A stretch of 64,000 bases of DNA from Jiella marina (lineage in GTDB: Bacteria > Pseudomonadota > Alphaproteobacteria > Rhizobiales > Rhizobiaceae), in the NCBI RefSeq assembly GCF_024359545.1, contig NZ_JAKQZG010000001.1, positions 372,001 to 436,000 of the forward strand, written 5' to 3'. Below the pieces are notes generated by a model, which made no database searches, was not told where the DNA came from, and saw only the letters and a list, made by a program, of their open reading frames with translations. How positions within the stretch are numbered: the stretch's first letter is position 1; each line of letters opens with the position of its first letter. Both the position numbers and the translations under genes were made by a program. Below are positions 33,749 through 42,349 of this stretch, one piece after another.

Positions 33749-33772
33749 TCCAACAATTTTTACATTCATAAT
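33743..33772 (+). promoter_or_regulatory. Putative ppaA-ppsR promoter
   Basis: TTGACG, 18 bases, CATAAT (5 of 6 to TATAAT). The -35 is the other half of the operator, so PpsR may repress its own operon. The leader to ATG 33909 would be about 130 bases. Confidence 0.55.
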
Positions 33773-33908
33773 TCCGATGACACGATTGCAATATCCTTCG
33801 GATTGGGGGAAGCTTCATGGATAACAAGCGCCATGCTGGGATATTTGCCCGTTTTTCTCGGGATTGTCCGCGTTTGACGGCATGTCGAGAAAACGGGAGG
33901 CGCGTTCG

Positions 33909-34766
33909 ATGGTGGTCGTACTCCAGGCGAACCGACAGGTATCCCCGAGTTTTCGCTGGACGCCGCGGGCAGGCCAGATGTCAAGCGATCTTGACGAACC
34001 GGACGACGGGCGATGGAAGGCACGCCTGTCCAAGACGATCGTTTCCCAAGTGATTCCGACGCTCTATCAGGCGCACGGGGAGGCCGTGCCGGGCCGCACC
34101 GGTTCCGATCTGGGAAACGGAATGCGCCGACGGGCCGAGGCCGAGCATTTCCTCGGACTCGTTCTTTCGGACGGTCACGAGGCCCAGTGGCAGCACCTCC
34201 TGTCGTTGCGGGCGACCGGCATGGATCTCGAGGCGATCCTGACCGAGATCATGGCGCCTGCTGTGCGCGAGCTCGGCGAATTGTGGCTGGACGACCGACT
34301 GAGCTTCGTGGAGGTCACGACCCGGTCGGCGCGGCTGCAGCAGATGATTGGTGCCCTTGGACGGCTGGAACAGGAGGAAGCGGCCTTCGGACCGAGCCTC
34401 CTCTTGGCAGCCGCGCCCGGTGAGCAGCATACGTTCGGGCTCTTCGTCCTCGCCGAAATGTTCCTGGCCGCGGGATGGCGCGTTTCCATCGAGCTTAGAG
34501 CCACGACCGACGAGCTTTGCAGCAAGGTCGAGATGAGAACCTATGATGCGATCGGACTCAGCGTCGGCAGCGAACGGTTCCTGCCCGGCGTCGAAAAACT
34601 GGTGACGACGCTTCGTAACGCATCGAAATCGTCCGACACGCGTATCTTTCTGGGAGGTTGGGCTTTCACTGTCGCGCGACAATCGCTAGATGACTACGGA
34701 GCTGACCTGATCGCGACAGATGGGCGCAGTGCAGTCGAGAGGGCAGGACTTCTCCTCCGGCCGTGA
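33909..34766 (+). CDS. ppaA: PpaA/AerR-type cobalamin-binding photosynthesis regulator
   Basis: 285 residues. A B12-binding-2-like helical domain (IMAPAVRELGELWLDDRLSFVEVTTRSARLQQMI) precedes a B12-binding Rossmann domain whose ligand motif is GEQHTFG (His174). In Rhodobacter, AerR/PpaA binds cobalamin after light exposure and antagonises CrtJ/PpsR. ATG 33909 has a good GGGAGG site; upstream in-frame ATG 33882 and TTG 33864 have none. An internal ATG at 33978 would give a form 23 residues shorter. ppsR follows 70 bases downstream. Confidence 0.9.
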   Translation: MVVVLQANRQVSPSFRWTPRAGQMSSDLDEPDDGRWKARLSKTIVSQVIPTLYQAHGEAVPGRTGSDLGNGMRRRAEAEHFLGLVLSDGHEAQWQHLLSLRATGMDLEAILTEIMAPAVRELGELWLDDRLSFVEVTTRSARLQQMIGALGRLEQEEAAFGPSLLLAAAPGEQHTFGLFVLAEMFLAAGWRVSIELRATTDELCSKVEMRTYDAIGLSVGSERFLPGVEKLVTTLRNASKSSDTRIFLGGWAFTVARQSLDDYGADLIATDGRSAVERAGLLLRP

Positions 34767-34836
34767 ACTTTTCGTCCGGCGAGGGATTGGTTCAGTCGTA
34801 TCTGGAGGGACGGGCGAACAAATAGGTGCCTTGAGG

Positions 34837-36264
34837 ATGGAACATCCGAGCGCCGGTCGGCACTTTTCCGATCCGAGCCGATCATTCGCGAATCTCGAAG
34901 CGGCCCTTGTCGCCAGCATGGTGACAGCGTCGACAGACATCGCGCTGCTTCTCGATCAATCGGGGATCGTGGAGGACGTTGCCGTTCGCGAGAGCGATCT
35001 CTTCGGTGACGTCGAAAAAGGTTGGATCGGGCAGCATTTCACCGACATCGTCACCACCGAAAGCCGGTACAAGGTCGAACGTCTCCTTGCCGAAGATCCC
35101 AAGGGTGATTCGCCGACCCGGCGCGAGATCAACCATCCGATGCCGGGCGGCCCGGATCTGCCGATCAGCTATTCCATCCTGCCTCTGACCAAGAACGGGA
35201 TGCGCCTTGCGCTCGGCCGCGACTTGCGGATCATGGCCTCCCTCCAGCAAGATCTGGTCGAGACGCAGCTCGCCCTGGAAAGCGACTATGCACGCCTGCG
35301 GACGACGGCGGCGCAATATCGCGTCCTGTTCGATACGGCTGCCGAATCCATGCTGATCCTCGACGCGGACACTTCGAATATCCTCGAGGCGAACTCGCGC
35401 GCCCGCGAACGATTCGAGCGGAACGGAACCAAGCTCGTAGGCCAGAGCGTCGGCACACTCTTCGCCGCGCAGGCACGCCAGGAACTGGACCGTCTGCTGG
35501 CCGAAGCGCGAACCTCTGGGGAGCCGAAAGGCGCCCGCTTCCCGCTGGCCGAGGGCAACGACGAAGTCGCCGTTTCCGTGCGCTTCTACCGACAGCACGG
35601 AGCGATCCGTTACGCGATTCGGTTTATCGAGGAGATGGCAGCGACGACCAATGGCCATCTCGTTGATCTCGTGGCCCGGATCGGACACGCCCTGCCCGAC
35701 GCCATCGTCGTGGTCGACCCCGATTTCACGATCACTTCGGCCAATGAGAGCTTTCTCGATCTTTCGGAGATCGCCACCAAACACCAGGCAGTCGGTCGAT
35801 CACTGACCGACCTCCTCGGTCGTCGTGGTGTCGAGCTTGGCTTCCTGAAAAAGGCGATCGACACCAACGGGCAGGTGCGGAATTTCTCGACCGTCCTTCA
35901 CACCCAGTTCGGGGGAATGATGGATGTCGAGGTGAGCGGATCCGCGATCAACCAGGACGACAAGCGTTTCTACGGCTTTTCGCTCCGCCAGGTTTCCCGT
36001 GCGCCCGCGCGGACCGGCGGGCGGGAACCTCTGCGGTCGGCGAACGACATGGCAGGCCTGGTCGGGCGTGTTCCGTTGCGCGAAATCATTCGGGAAACCG
36101 CCGACATCATCGAGCAATTGTGCATCGAAGCGGCGCTGGAGATCACGAACAACAATCGCGCCTCGGCGGCGGAAATGCTCGGCCTCAGCCGCCAGAGCCT
36201 CTACTCGAAGCTGCGACGCTACCGCATCGACGGCAACACCGCAGACGGCGACGACACGCACTAG
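34837..36264 (+). CDS. ppsR: Photosynthesis repressor PpsR/CrtJ
   Basis: 475 residues, usual length about 465. N-domain and two PAS domains (about residues 150-260 and 270-390) precede a Fis-type helix-turn-helix (NNNRASAAEMLGLSRQSLYSKLRRYRI). It represses bch, puc and related genes at TGT-N12-ACA. The only cysteine is Cys429 just before the HTH, equivalent to Cys420/424 of CrtJ/PpsR; the partner cysteine that forms a disulfide in Rhodobacter is absent. ATG 34837 is preferred; the open frame extends 39 codons further upstream, overlapping ppaA. Confidence 0.93.
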   Translation: MEHPSAGRHFSDPSRSFANLEAALVASMVTASTDIALLLDQSGIVEDVAVRESDLFGDVEKGWIGQHFTDIVTTESRYKVERLLAEDPKGDSPTRREINHPMPGGPDLPISYSILPLTKNGMRLALGRDLRIMASLQQDLVETQLALESDYARLRTTAAQYRVLFDTAAESMLILDADTSNILEANSRARERFERNGTKLVGQSVGTLFAAQARQELDRLLAEARTSGEPKGARFPLAEGNDEVAVSVRFYRQHGAIRYAIRFIEEMAATTNGHLVDLVARIGHALPDAIVVVDPDFTITSANESFLDLSEIATKHQAVGRSLTDLLGRRGVELGFLKKAIDTNGQVRNFSTVLHTQFGGMMDVEVSGSAINQDDKRFYGFSLRQVSRAPARTGGREPLRSANDMAGLVGRVPLREIIRETADIIEQLCIEAALEITNNNRASAAEMLGLSRQSLYSKLRRYRIDGNTADGDDTH

Positions 36265-36420
36265 CTCTCCGCGGCCGAATCGGACGTCTGACGCGAGACC
36301 GGACCCATTGTCTGGCGAGTGATCGACGTTCGTCGGCCCTACTGCCTGCTGACGAGCGGACTGAATTTCCTCGCCGACCGCCTGAGCCTTTCGAACAGCG
36401 CACATGCGACCCGACGCGGG

Positions 36421-36438
36421 TGTCAATTTGAGTTGACA
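36421..36438. promoter_or_regulatory. Perfect PpsR/CrtJ operator before bchG
   Basis: TGTCAATTTGAGTTGACA is an exact TGT-N12-ACA palindrome, 29 bases before the bchG ATG, and includes the promoter's TTGACA. Confidence 0.85.
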
Positions 36439-36461
36439 CATACACCGGCGTCGCCTAGCCT
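36433..36461 (+). promoter_or_regulatory. Putative bchG-bch2-bchP promoter
   Basis: TTGACA, 17 bases, TAGCCT. Expected transcription start is at or next to the A of the bchG ATG (36468), and no ribosome-binding site is visible, so the mRNA is probably leaderless. Confidence 0.6.
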
Positions 36462-36467
36462 TTTTGT

Positions 36468-37385
36468 ATGAGCCGCTTGACACTCGACGCACCGGTCTCT
36501 CCGCGTCCATCGCTGTCCGCAGGGATCGAACTTCTGAAGCCGATCACATGGTTCGCGCCCATGTGGGCCTTCGGCTGCGGGGCGATCTCGGCGCGTTCGA
36601 GCGCGGCAGAAGATGGGGCGAGCGTCTGGATCGTGCTGGCGGGCGTCGTTCTGGCGGGACCGCTTCTGTGTGGCGCGAGCCAGGTGGTGAACGACTGGTT
36701 CGATCGACATGTGGACGCGATCAACGAGCCGGGCCGCCCCATCCCTTCAGGTCGGATGCCCGGCCGGTCGGCCTTCTATCTCGCCATTTTCTGGACAGCC
36801 CTTTCGCTGGCCGTTGCCTGGATGCTGGGGCCTTGGGTCGGTCTCGCCTCCAGCCTCGGCTGCGTGCTCGCCTGGGCCTACAGCACGCCACCGCTTCGGC
36901 TGAAGCGCAATGGCTGGTGGGGCAACGCCGCCGTCGCCATCGCCTATGAGGGGCTCGCCTGGTTCACGGGTGCCGCCGTCGTGGCCGGCGGACTGCCCGA
37001 CGCGAAGATCATCTTCGTCGCTTATCTCTACAGTGTCGGCGCCCACGGCATCATGACGCTCAACGACTTCAAGGCGGTGGAAGGCGATGTGGCGCTCGGC
37101 GTCAGGACCCTTCCCGTGCAATACGGCGTCCGCGCCGCCGCCCTCATCGCCTGCTGGGTCATGGCACTGCCGCAGCTCGTCGTGATAGCGCTCCTGTTTG
37201 CCTGGGGCGCGAGCATGATCGGCATGACGGTTGCGATTCTGCTGGCAACGCAGATCGTTCTGATGCGCCGCTTCCTGGCCGACCCGCGCGGCAAGGCGCC
37301 CTGGTACAACGCCACCGGCACGAGCCTTTACGTCCTCGGGATGATGGCCACCGCCTTTGCCCTCAACGGCATTCTCGGGGGTTGA
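36468..37385 (+). CDS. bchG: Bacteriochlorophyll synthase
   Basis: 305 residues, UbiA-type prenyltransferase with several membrane helices that esterifies bacteriochlorophyllide a with geranylgeranyl (or phytyl) diphosphate. The first Asp-rich motif is NDWFDRHVDAINEPGRPIPSG; the second is LNDFKAVEGD. The N-terminal LLKPITWFAPMWAFGCG is diagnostic. There is no alternative start before the conserved region. Confidence 0.95.
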   Translation: MSRLTLDAPVSPRPSLSAGIELLKPITWFAPMWAFGCGAISARSSAAEDGASVWIVLAGVVLAGPLLCGASQVVNDWFDRHVDAINEPGRPIPSGRMPGRSAFYLAIFWTALSLAVAWMLGPWVGLASSLGCVLAWAYSTPPLRLKRNGWWGNAAVAIAYEGLAWFTGAAVVAGGLPDAKIIFVAYLYSVGAHGIMTLNDFKAVEGDVALGVRTLPVQYGVRAAALIACWVMALPQLVVIALLFAWGASMIGMTVAILLATQIVLMRRFLADPRGKAPWYNATGTSLYVLGMMATAFALNGILGG

Positions 37386-37387
37386 TC

Positions 37388-38737
37388 ATGGGCGGCGGTC
37401 TCGGCTGGATCCAGATCGTTCGGCTGGCCCTCGTCCAGACCGCACTCGGCGCCATGCTGGTTCTGACCACCTCCACGATGAACCGCGTGATGGTCGTCGA
37501 ACTCGCCCTGCCGGCAATGCTGCCGGGTGCGCTCGTTGGCCTTCATCACGCCCTGCAGATGCTTCGGCCGCGCTTCGGTCACGGCTCGGATGGCGGCAGG
37601 CGGCGGACACCCTTCATCATCGCCGGGATGGCCGTACTGGCCCTGGGCGCGATCGGCGCATCCGGCGCCACTGCCTTGATGGGGATCTCACCGCTATTGG
37701 GGTCACTCGCCGCCATTGCGGCCTTCACCGCGATCGGCGTGGGCGTCGGTTCGGCGGGCACAAATCTCCTGACCCTCGTCGCGACCCATGTTGCGGAAGA
37801 ACGCCGGGGGCCTGCCGCAACGCTGATCTGGATCATGATGATCGCCGGTTTCGTCGTGACGACCGGTGTGGCCGGCGCCGTGCTCGACCCCTACTCGCCC
37901 CAGCGGCTGATTGTCGTGACGACAATCGTGTGCGCGGTCGCCTTTCTTTTGAGCCTCTTGGCGGTCCGCGGTGTCGAAGGGCATGAGGCCCATCTCTCCG
38001 ATCGGCGCGATGCGCGTCCCAAGGCCACCTTCCGGGTGGCCCTGGCCGAGGTCTGGCGGGAAGGTCCGACCCGCCGGTTCACGGTGTTCATCTTCATCTC
38101 GATGCTCGCCTACAGCGCTCAGGATCTTGTGCTGGAGCCGTTTGCCGGCCTCACCTTCGCCATGACGCCTGGCGAGACCACACTGCTTTCGAGTGCGCAG
38201 CATGGCGGAACGGTCGTCGGCATGGTTCTGGTCGCGCTGCTTGGCTGGCTGCTCGCGAGCCGGGTCCGGGGCATCCTGTTGATCCTCTGCGTGGTGGGCT
38301 GCTTCGGATCGGCGGCGACACTGGCTGCACTTGCCGCTTCAGGCGCCTATGTGGCGGTCTTCCCTCTGCGAGCCTGCGTCTTCGCCCTCGGCTTCTTCAA
38401 CGGCGTCTTCGCGATCGCCGCCATTGCCATGATGATGAGCCTCGCCAGACAGGGCACCGCCGGTCGCGAAGGAGTCCGGATGGGCGTATGGGGCGCCTCG
38501 CAGGCCGTTGCCTTCGGCCTCGGCGGCTTCCTCGGTACCGTCGGCGTCGACGTCGCAACCCTTGGCCTCGGCGCAGGCAACGTGGCCTATCAGATCGTCT
38601 TTGCCGTCGAGGCCGCCCTCTTCATCCTTTCCGCCGCCTTGGTCCTGCGTGTCGTTGCGGCGCGCGGCGCCGAGGTCACTCCAAACAGCGACGAGCATTT
38701 GGGTCATCGCGCCGTCGAGAAGGTCATGCCGGCATGA
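37388..38737 (+). CDS. PucC/BCH2-type MFS transporter (Bch2)
   Basis: 449 residues, about twelve helices, a relative of LhaA encoded at the other end of the cluster. Motifs: TTSTMNRVMVVELALPAMLPG, RPRFGHGSDGGRRRTPFI, QDLVLEPFAGLTFAMTPGET. It usually lies between bchG and bchP and probably handles pigment delivery to antenna complexes. A TTG at 37382 overlaps the bchG stop, but ATG 37388 is likelier. Confidence 0.88.
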   Translation: MGGGLGWIQIVRLALVQTALGAMLVLTTSTMNRVMVVELALPAMLPGALVGLHHALQMLRPRFGHGSDGGRRRTPFIIAGMAVLALGAIGASGATALMGISPLLGSLAAIAAFTAIGVGVGSAGTNLLTLVATHVAEERRGPAATLIWIMMIAGFVVTTGVAGAVLDPYSPQRLIVVTTIVCAVAFLLSLLAVRGVEGHEAHLSDRRDARPKATFRVALAEVWREGPTRRFTVFIFISMLAYSAQDLVLEPFAGLTFAMTPGETTLLSSAQHGGTVVGMVLVALLGWLLASRVRGILLILCVVGCFGSAATLAALAASGAYVAVFPLRACVFALGFFNGVFAIAAIAMMMSLARQGTAGREGVRMGVWGASQAVAFGLGGFLGTVGVDVATLGLGAGNVAYQIVFAVEAALFILSAALVLRVVAARGAEVTPNSDEHLGHRAVEKVMPA

Positions 38738-39951
38738 GCGAGACGTCTCACACAACCCCGATCGAACGCTTCGATGTCGTCGTCGTCGGCGGTGGTCCGG
38801 CGGGCGCGACGGCTGCCGAGTCGCTGGCTCGTGCGGGTCACACGGTCGCCCTTCTGGACAAAGCCGGGCGCATCAAGCCCTGCGGCGGGGCCATCCCGCC
38901 GCGACTCGTCCGGGATTTCCGCATCCCCCCGGACCTGCTCGTGGCACGGATTGCCAGCGCACAGATGGTGGCCCCTTCGCAGAAACGCGTGCCCATGCCG
39001 ATCGAGAACGGCTATGTCGGCATGGTCGACCGCGCCGATTTCGACGAGTGGCTGCGGGAGCGTGCGGCGAGCGCCGGTGCGACGCGCCTCACCGGGACCT
39101 TCCTGTCCATCCGGCATGACCGCACCGGTCGGGCGCTCGTGCGCTACCGGGCCAAGGGGGACGAGAACGCCGAGAGGCTGTTGTCGGCCCGCCTCGTCGT
39201 CGGGGCCGACGGCGCACGCTCTGCGGTCGGACAGCAGACGATACCGGGAGCCGACAAGGTCCCCTGCGTCTTTGCCTATCACGAGATCGTCCGCTCGCCG
39301 GAACCCGGCAGCCAGGCCGACTACGAGCCGGCGCGTTGCGACGTCTATTACCAGGGCCATGTCTCGCCGGATTTCTACGGATGGATCTTTCCCCATGGCA
39401 AGACCGCCTCGATCGGGACCGGTAGTGCCAACAAGGGCTACGGCCTGCGTCCGGCGGTCGAGCGACTTCGCGCCGCCGCCGGTCTTTCCGGCGTTGAAAC
39501 GATCCGCCGCGAGGGCGCGCCGATTCCCCTGAAGCCTCTCAAGCGCTGGGACAATGGACGGGATGTGATTCTGGCCGGCGATGCAGCCGGCGTGGTCGCA
39601 CCCGCTTCCGGCGAGGGGATCTACTACGCCATGGTCAGCGCGGTGATGGTGGCCGAGGCCGGCCATGCCTCCCTAGCCACCGGAGAATCCAAGGCGCTCG
39701 CCGGCGCCCGCAAGGCCTTCATGAAGGAACACGGCCGGGTGTTCTGGATCCTGGGGATCATGCAGCACTTCTGGTATCGCTCGGACAAGCAGCGCGAGCG
39801 CTTCGTGTCGATCTGCCGGGACAAGGACGTGCAGCGCCTGACCTGGGAAGCCTATATGAACAAGAAACTCGTCCGCGCCCGGCCGGCGGCCCATCTGAAG
39901 ATCTTCTTCAAGGACCTCGCCCATCTGCTGCGGCTGGTTTCGCCGTCCTGA
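38734..39951 (+). CDS. bchP: Geranylgeranyl diphosphate / bacteriochlorophyll reductase
   Basis: 405 residues. FAD-dependent reductase that turns the geranylgeranyl tail into phytyl. Dinucleotide-binding motif VVVVGGGPAGATAAESLARAGH, then KPCGGAIPPRLV, ARLVVGADGARSAVG and the flavin motif VILAGDAAGVVAPASGEGIYYAM. It starts in the bch2 stop (ATGA). It is the last photosynthesis gene here; the idi gene often found next is absent. Confidence 0.95.
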   Translation: MSETSHTTPIERFDVVVVGGGPAGATAAESLARAGHTVALLDKAGRIKPCGGAIPPRLVRDFRIPPDLLVARIASAQMVAPSQKRVPMPIENGYVGMVDRADFDEWLRERAASAGATRLTGTFLSIRHDRTGRALVRYRAKGDENAERLLSARLVVGADGARSAVGQQTIPGADKVPCVFAYHEIVRSPEPGSQADYEPARCDVYYQGHVSPDFYGWIFPHGKTASIGTGSANKGYGLRPAVERLRAAAGLSGVETIRREGAPIPLKPLKRWDNGRDVILAGDAAGVVAPASGEGIYYAMVSAVMVAEAGHASLATGESKALAGARKAFMKEHGRVFWILGIMQHFWYRSDKQRERFVSICRDKDVQRLTWEAYMNKKLVRARPAAHLKIFFKDLAHLLRLVSPS

Positions 39952-40083
39952 TGCCAGCGCAAGGGGTGGTGGGCGCCATAAGTGCGTCCCTGCCTCCGGT
40001 GCCGGACCGGGAGCTCGTCAGCCTCAAGGATCATCCGCGGTTGCCATAACAGATGAAGAAAAGTCACTAACCCTCTGATTTTA

Positions 40084-40159
40084 TGGCGACCCCGGCAGGA
40101 TTCGAACCTGCGACCATCGGCTTAGAAGGCCGGTGCTCTATCCTCTGAGCTACGGGGCC
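40084..40159 (-). tRNA. tRNA-Arg (TCT anticodon)
   Basis: Cloverleaf on the minus strand: acceptor GGCCCCG/CGGGGTC, D-arm GCTC...GAGC, anticodon loop CTTCTAA, T-arm CAGGTTCGAATCCTG, and an encoded 3' CCA. The first anticodon-stem pair is mismatched (C-A). Confidence 0.95.
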
Positions 40160-40245
40160 GAAGCGGTCGGGACCGCGAGCAGCGCAAGAGCGATTCGGCG
40201 GGTCCGACTTGATTGATGCCGGGCCGGATCGTCTCGGTCAGGTCC

Positions 40246-40551
40246 TCAATGGGTCCAGGGTTGGCGGCGATCATACTTGAAGTTGTCAGCATAGGCGACA
40301 CGCGCGCGCTTCGGCGAATGAGCCTCTTCCACGCGATAGGGAATGTCGTTGCGCTCGGCGTAGTCGATCGCCTGCTCCTGGGTGTCGAAGGTCAGGCGAA
40401 CCTGGGAATGCATGTCGCGCGAGGAGGTATAGCCCATCAGCGGCTCGACCTGTTTCGGCGCTTCCGGCTCGTATTCGAGTACCCAGCGACGTGTCTTGGC
40501 CTTGCCCGACTGCATGGCGGTTCGAGATGGTCGGTAGATGCGTGCAACCAT
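40246..40551 (-). CDS. NDUFS4-like accessory subunit of NADH dehydrogenase (ETC complex I family)
   Basis: 101 residues from ATG 40551. ARIYRPSRTAMQSGKAKTRRWVLEYEP and DTQEQAIDYAERNDIPYRVEE with the C-terminal YADNFKYDRRQPWTH match the alphaproteobacterial homologue of the mitochondrial 18-kDa subunit. It sits between two tRNA genes on the same strand. The open frame upstream of ATG 40551 runs into the tRNA-Pro and is not coding. Confidence 0.88.
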   Translation of the reverse strand: MVARIYRPSRTAMQSGKAKTRRWVLEYEPEAPKQVEPLMGYTSSRDMHSQVRLTFDTQEQAIDYAERNDIPYRVEEAHSPKRARVAYADNFKYDRRQPWTH

Positions 40552-40588
40552 GCCTGCCCTCGTCGCTTCGTTCCCTGGCGGGCCATGT

Positions 40589-40665
<77 letters not shown>

Positions 40666-40854
40666 AATGCAGTGACCCGCACACAGACTGCGATCTGCCG
40701 GGCTTTGCCCGCCAAGTCAAGCCGACGAAACGGTCAAAAGTCGACAAGGCGATGCAGAACTTGTCAGAAGGAGTCCCGGAATAGTACCGGAATGAGAGTG
40801 GGGCTGTTCCGGCTCCGTTCGCCGCAGGCGATCTGCCAGAAGAAGGATCGAACC

Positions 40855-41019
40855 ATGTCCCGCACCAAAGCCATCGACAGCCTGCGCAACCTGAAGGACG
40901 CCACCCCGCGGGAGAGGAAGGCGAGTGACGCCGTCGCGATTCTGGAAGAGGTGCTGATCGCCCACGGTTTCGCAGACGTCGTCGAGGAGTTCCGCAAGCT
41001 CGAGGTGGAGTGGGCATGA
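40855..41019 (+). CDS. Small hypothetical protein at the prophage left end
   Basis: 54 residues, MSRTKAIDSLRNLKD..., charged and helical. An agaagga site lies eight bases before the ATG. Its stop overlaps the nuclease gene start. Function unknown. Confidence 0.6.
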   Translation: MSRTKAIDSLRNLKDATPRERKASDAVAILEEVLIAHGFADVVEEFRKLEVEWA

Positions 41020-41423
41020 TCCGCCCTGCCCTCGTCGCCCTCGTCCTCTTCGTCGCCTCTCACGCCAGCGCTGACCCGATCGTCGGAACGGGCCGGATCA
41101 TCGACGGCGATTCGCTCGATGTCGGTCCGGTCGAAATCCGGCTGTGCGGGATCGACGCGCCGGAATACGGTACAGCGGGCGGCGAGCGAGCCAGGCGCAC
41201 GCTGGCGTCTCTCGCCGAGGGTCGGACGGTGCGGTGCGTGCCGGTGAACGAGGGTACGCCCTGCGACGGGCGATCGCGGCGGATGAGCCATGACCGCGTC
41301 GTCGCGACCTGCCGGGTCGGCGGCCGGGATCTGGCGCGGGCGATGGTCGAGGCCGGCGCGGCCTGCGACTGGCCGCGCTATTCGGGCGGCGCCTATCGGG
41401 TCGCCGGCGGGTGCAGCCGATGA
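41016..41423 (+). CDS. Exported thermonuclease-family (SNase-like) protein
   Basis: 135 residues. Signal peptide MIRPALVALVLFVASHASA, then a staphylococcal-nuclease-like domain: IIDGDSLDVGPVEIRLCGIDAPEYG carries the Asp, Arg and Glu-containing active-site segment. Six cysteines occur in the mature part. It is coupled to the genes on each side (ATGA overlaps), so the three to four plus-strand genes form one unit. A phage-borne periplasmic nuclease could affect incoming DNA; this is inference. Confidence 0.78.
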   Translation: MIRPALVALVLFVASHASADPIVGTGRIIDGDSLDVGPVEIRLCGIDAPEYGTAGGERARRTLASLAEGRTVRCVPVNEGTPCDGRSRRMSHDRVVATCRVGGRDLARAMVEAGAACDWPRYSGGAYRVAGGCSR

Positions 41424-41566
41424 CCGACCTTCAGGCTCTGCGGCGATATGCCGAATGGCTGCGGCGCATGAGCGGCGCGCAGGATCGCAACGTCATCGAC
41501 GGTGCGGTCGATGATCTCCTGTCCCGTCGGGAGCGAGCAAGGCGGGCGCGGCGCGATCGGGAGTGA
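41420..41566 (+). CDS. Very small Arg-rich hypothetical protein
   Basis: 48 residues: a helical N-terminus (MTDLQALRRYAEWLRRMSG) and a strongly basic tail (SRRERARRARRDRE). It overlaps the nuclease stop by four bases and ends one base before the next ATG, so it is in the same operon. No family recognised. Confidence 0.55.
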   Translation: MTDLQALRRYAEWLRRMSGAQDRNVIDGAVDDLLSRRERARRARRDRE

Positions 41567-41567
41567 G

Positions 41568-41843
41568 ATGGCCTTCGTTCTGCGAACGCGGCGCGGCAGC
41601 CGGATCGACAGCGAAGCGATCGCCTCGCGCGGCGTGGCGCTGACACGCTACGAGGCGGCGTGGCACGGCCTGCGCGGCTCGGATGACTGGGCGGTCGCGC
41701 TCTACGAATGCCCCGGCATTACCGATCCGGACGCGGCTGTCGAGACGGTCTCGACCGGCGGCGGGCTGATCCTTGAACACCGGGATTCGCGGATCGACGA
41801 GGTGCAGATCCGGGAACTGCGGCGGCGGCTGGAAGGCAAGTAG
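41568..41843 (+). CDS. Small hypothetical protein
   Basis: 91 residues from ATG 41568, which follows GGGAGTGAG. Not recognised. It contains LTRYEAAWHGLRGSDDWAVALYECPG and a C-terminal charged helix. Last gene of the plus-strand unit and convergent with the next gene. Confidence 0.55.
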   Translation: MAFVLRTRRGSRIDSEAIASRGVALTRYEAAWHGLRGSDDWAVALYECPGITDPDAAVETVSTGGGLILEHRDSRIDEVQIRELRRRLEGK

Positions 41844-41849
41844 CCGGCA

Positions 41850-42161
41850 TCATCGCCGGTTGTGCGGCCAGGGCGACGGCCGGGGGTCGCCCCAGCGCTC
41901 GCGCGCCGCGTCGAACGCCTCCTCGACGATCTTCGCGGCATCCCGGGCCGTCCCGTCGATGACGCCGCTGGAGTTGGCCGGGATGCGCGTCGGCGTGTCC
42001 TGGTGGGCGTACTGCGTCCAAAACCACATGCGATCCTGCGGCCCGCCGATGATCCGGTAGATGCGGCCGACAGAGATGCCGTTCCACACGCATTCGTAAT
42101 CCTCGCCCTTTTCCGGCCAGGTCTGCCGCCATTTGTATCGGGGCTGATATTCCTCGGACAT
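41850..42161 (-). CDS. Small hypothetical protein
   Basis: 103 residues from ATG 42161. Trp/Tyr-rich N-terminal half (YKWRQTWPEKGEDYECVWNGISVGRIYRI) and a charged C-terminal helix. It resembles small soluble phage or accessory proteins, with no named family. Upstream in-frame codons are Pro/Ala-rich and not convincing. Confidence 0.6.
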   Translation of the reverse strand: MSEEYQPRYKWRQTWPEKGEDYECVWNGISVGRIYRIIGGPQDRMWFWTQYAHQDTPTRIPANSSGVIDGTARDAAKIVEEAFDAARERWGDPRPSPWPHNRR

Positions 42162-42270
42162 GGCCGCGAGGATAGTCGCACCCGGCCGATTCGAGAGCCC
42201 TGAAACGAGGAAAGCGCCCGCCACCCCGTGAAGGGCGGCGGGCGGCACGCATCGCGATATTATACCTGAC

Positions 42271-42291
42271 ACACCAACGCTGATTTGGTGT
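42271..42291. promoter_or_regulatory. Inverted repeat, possible operator
   Basis: ACACCAA, 7 bases, TTGGTGT in an A+T-richer gap (42162-42349) with no gene. Could bind a repressor; no repressor gene is seen here. Confidence 0.3.
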
Positions 42292-42349
42292 ATGCTCCCA
42301 GGCTTCAACTTTGGGAGTGAGATCGGCGCGATCTACAGCGACCATCCAA

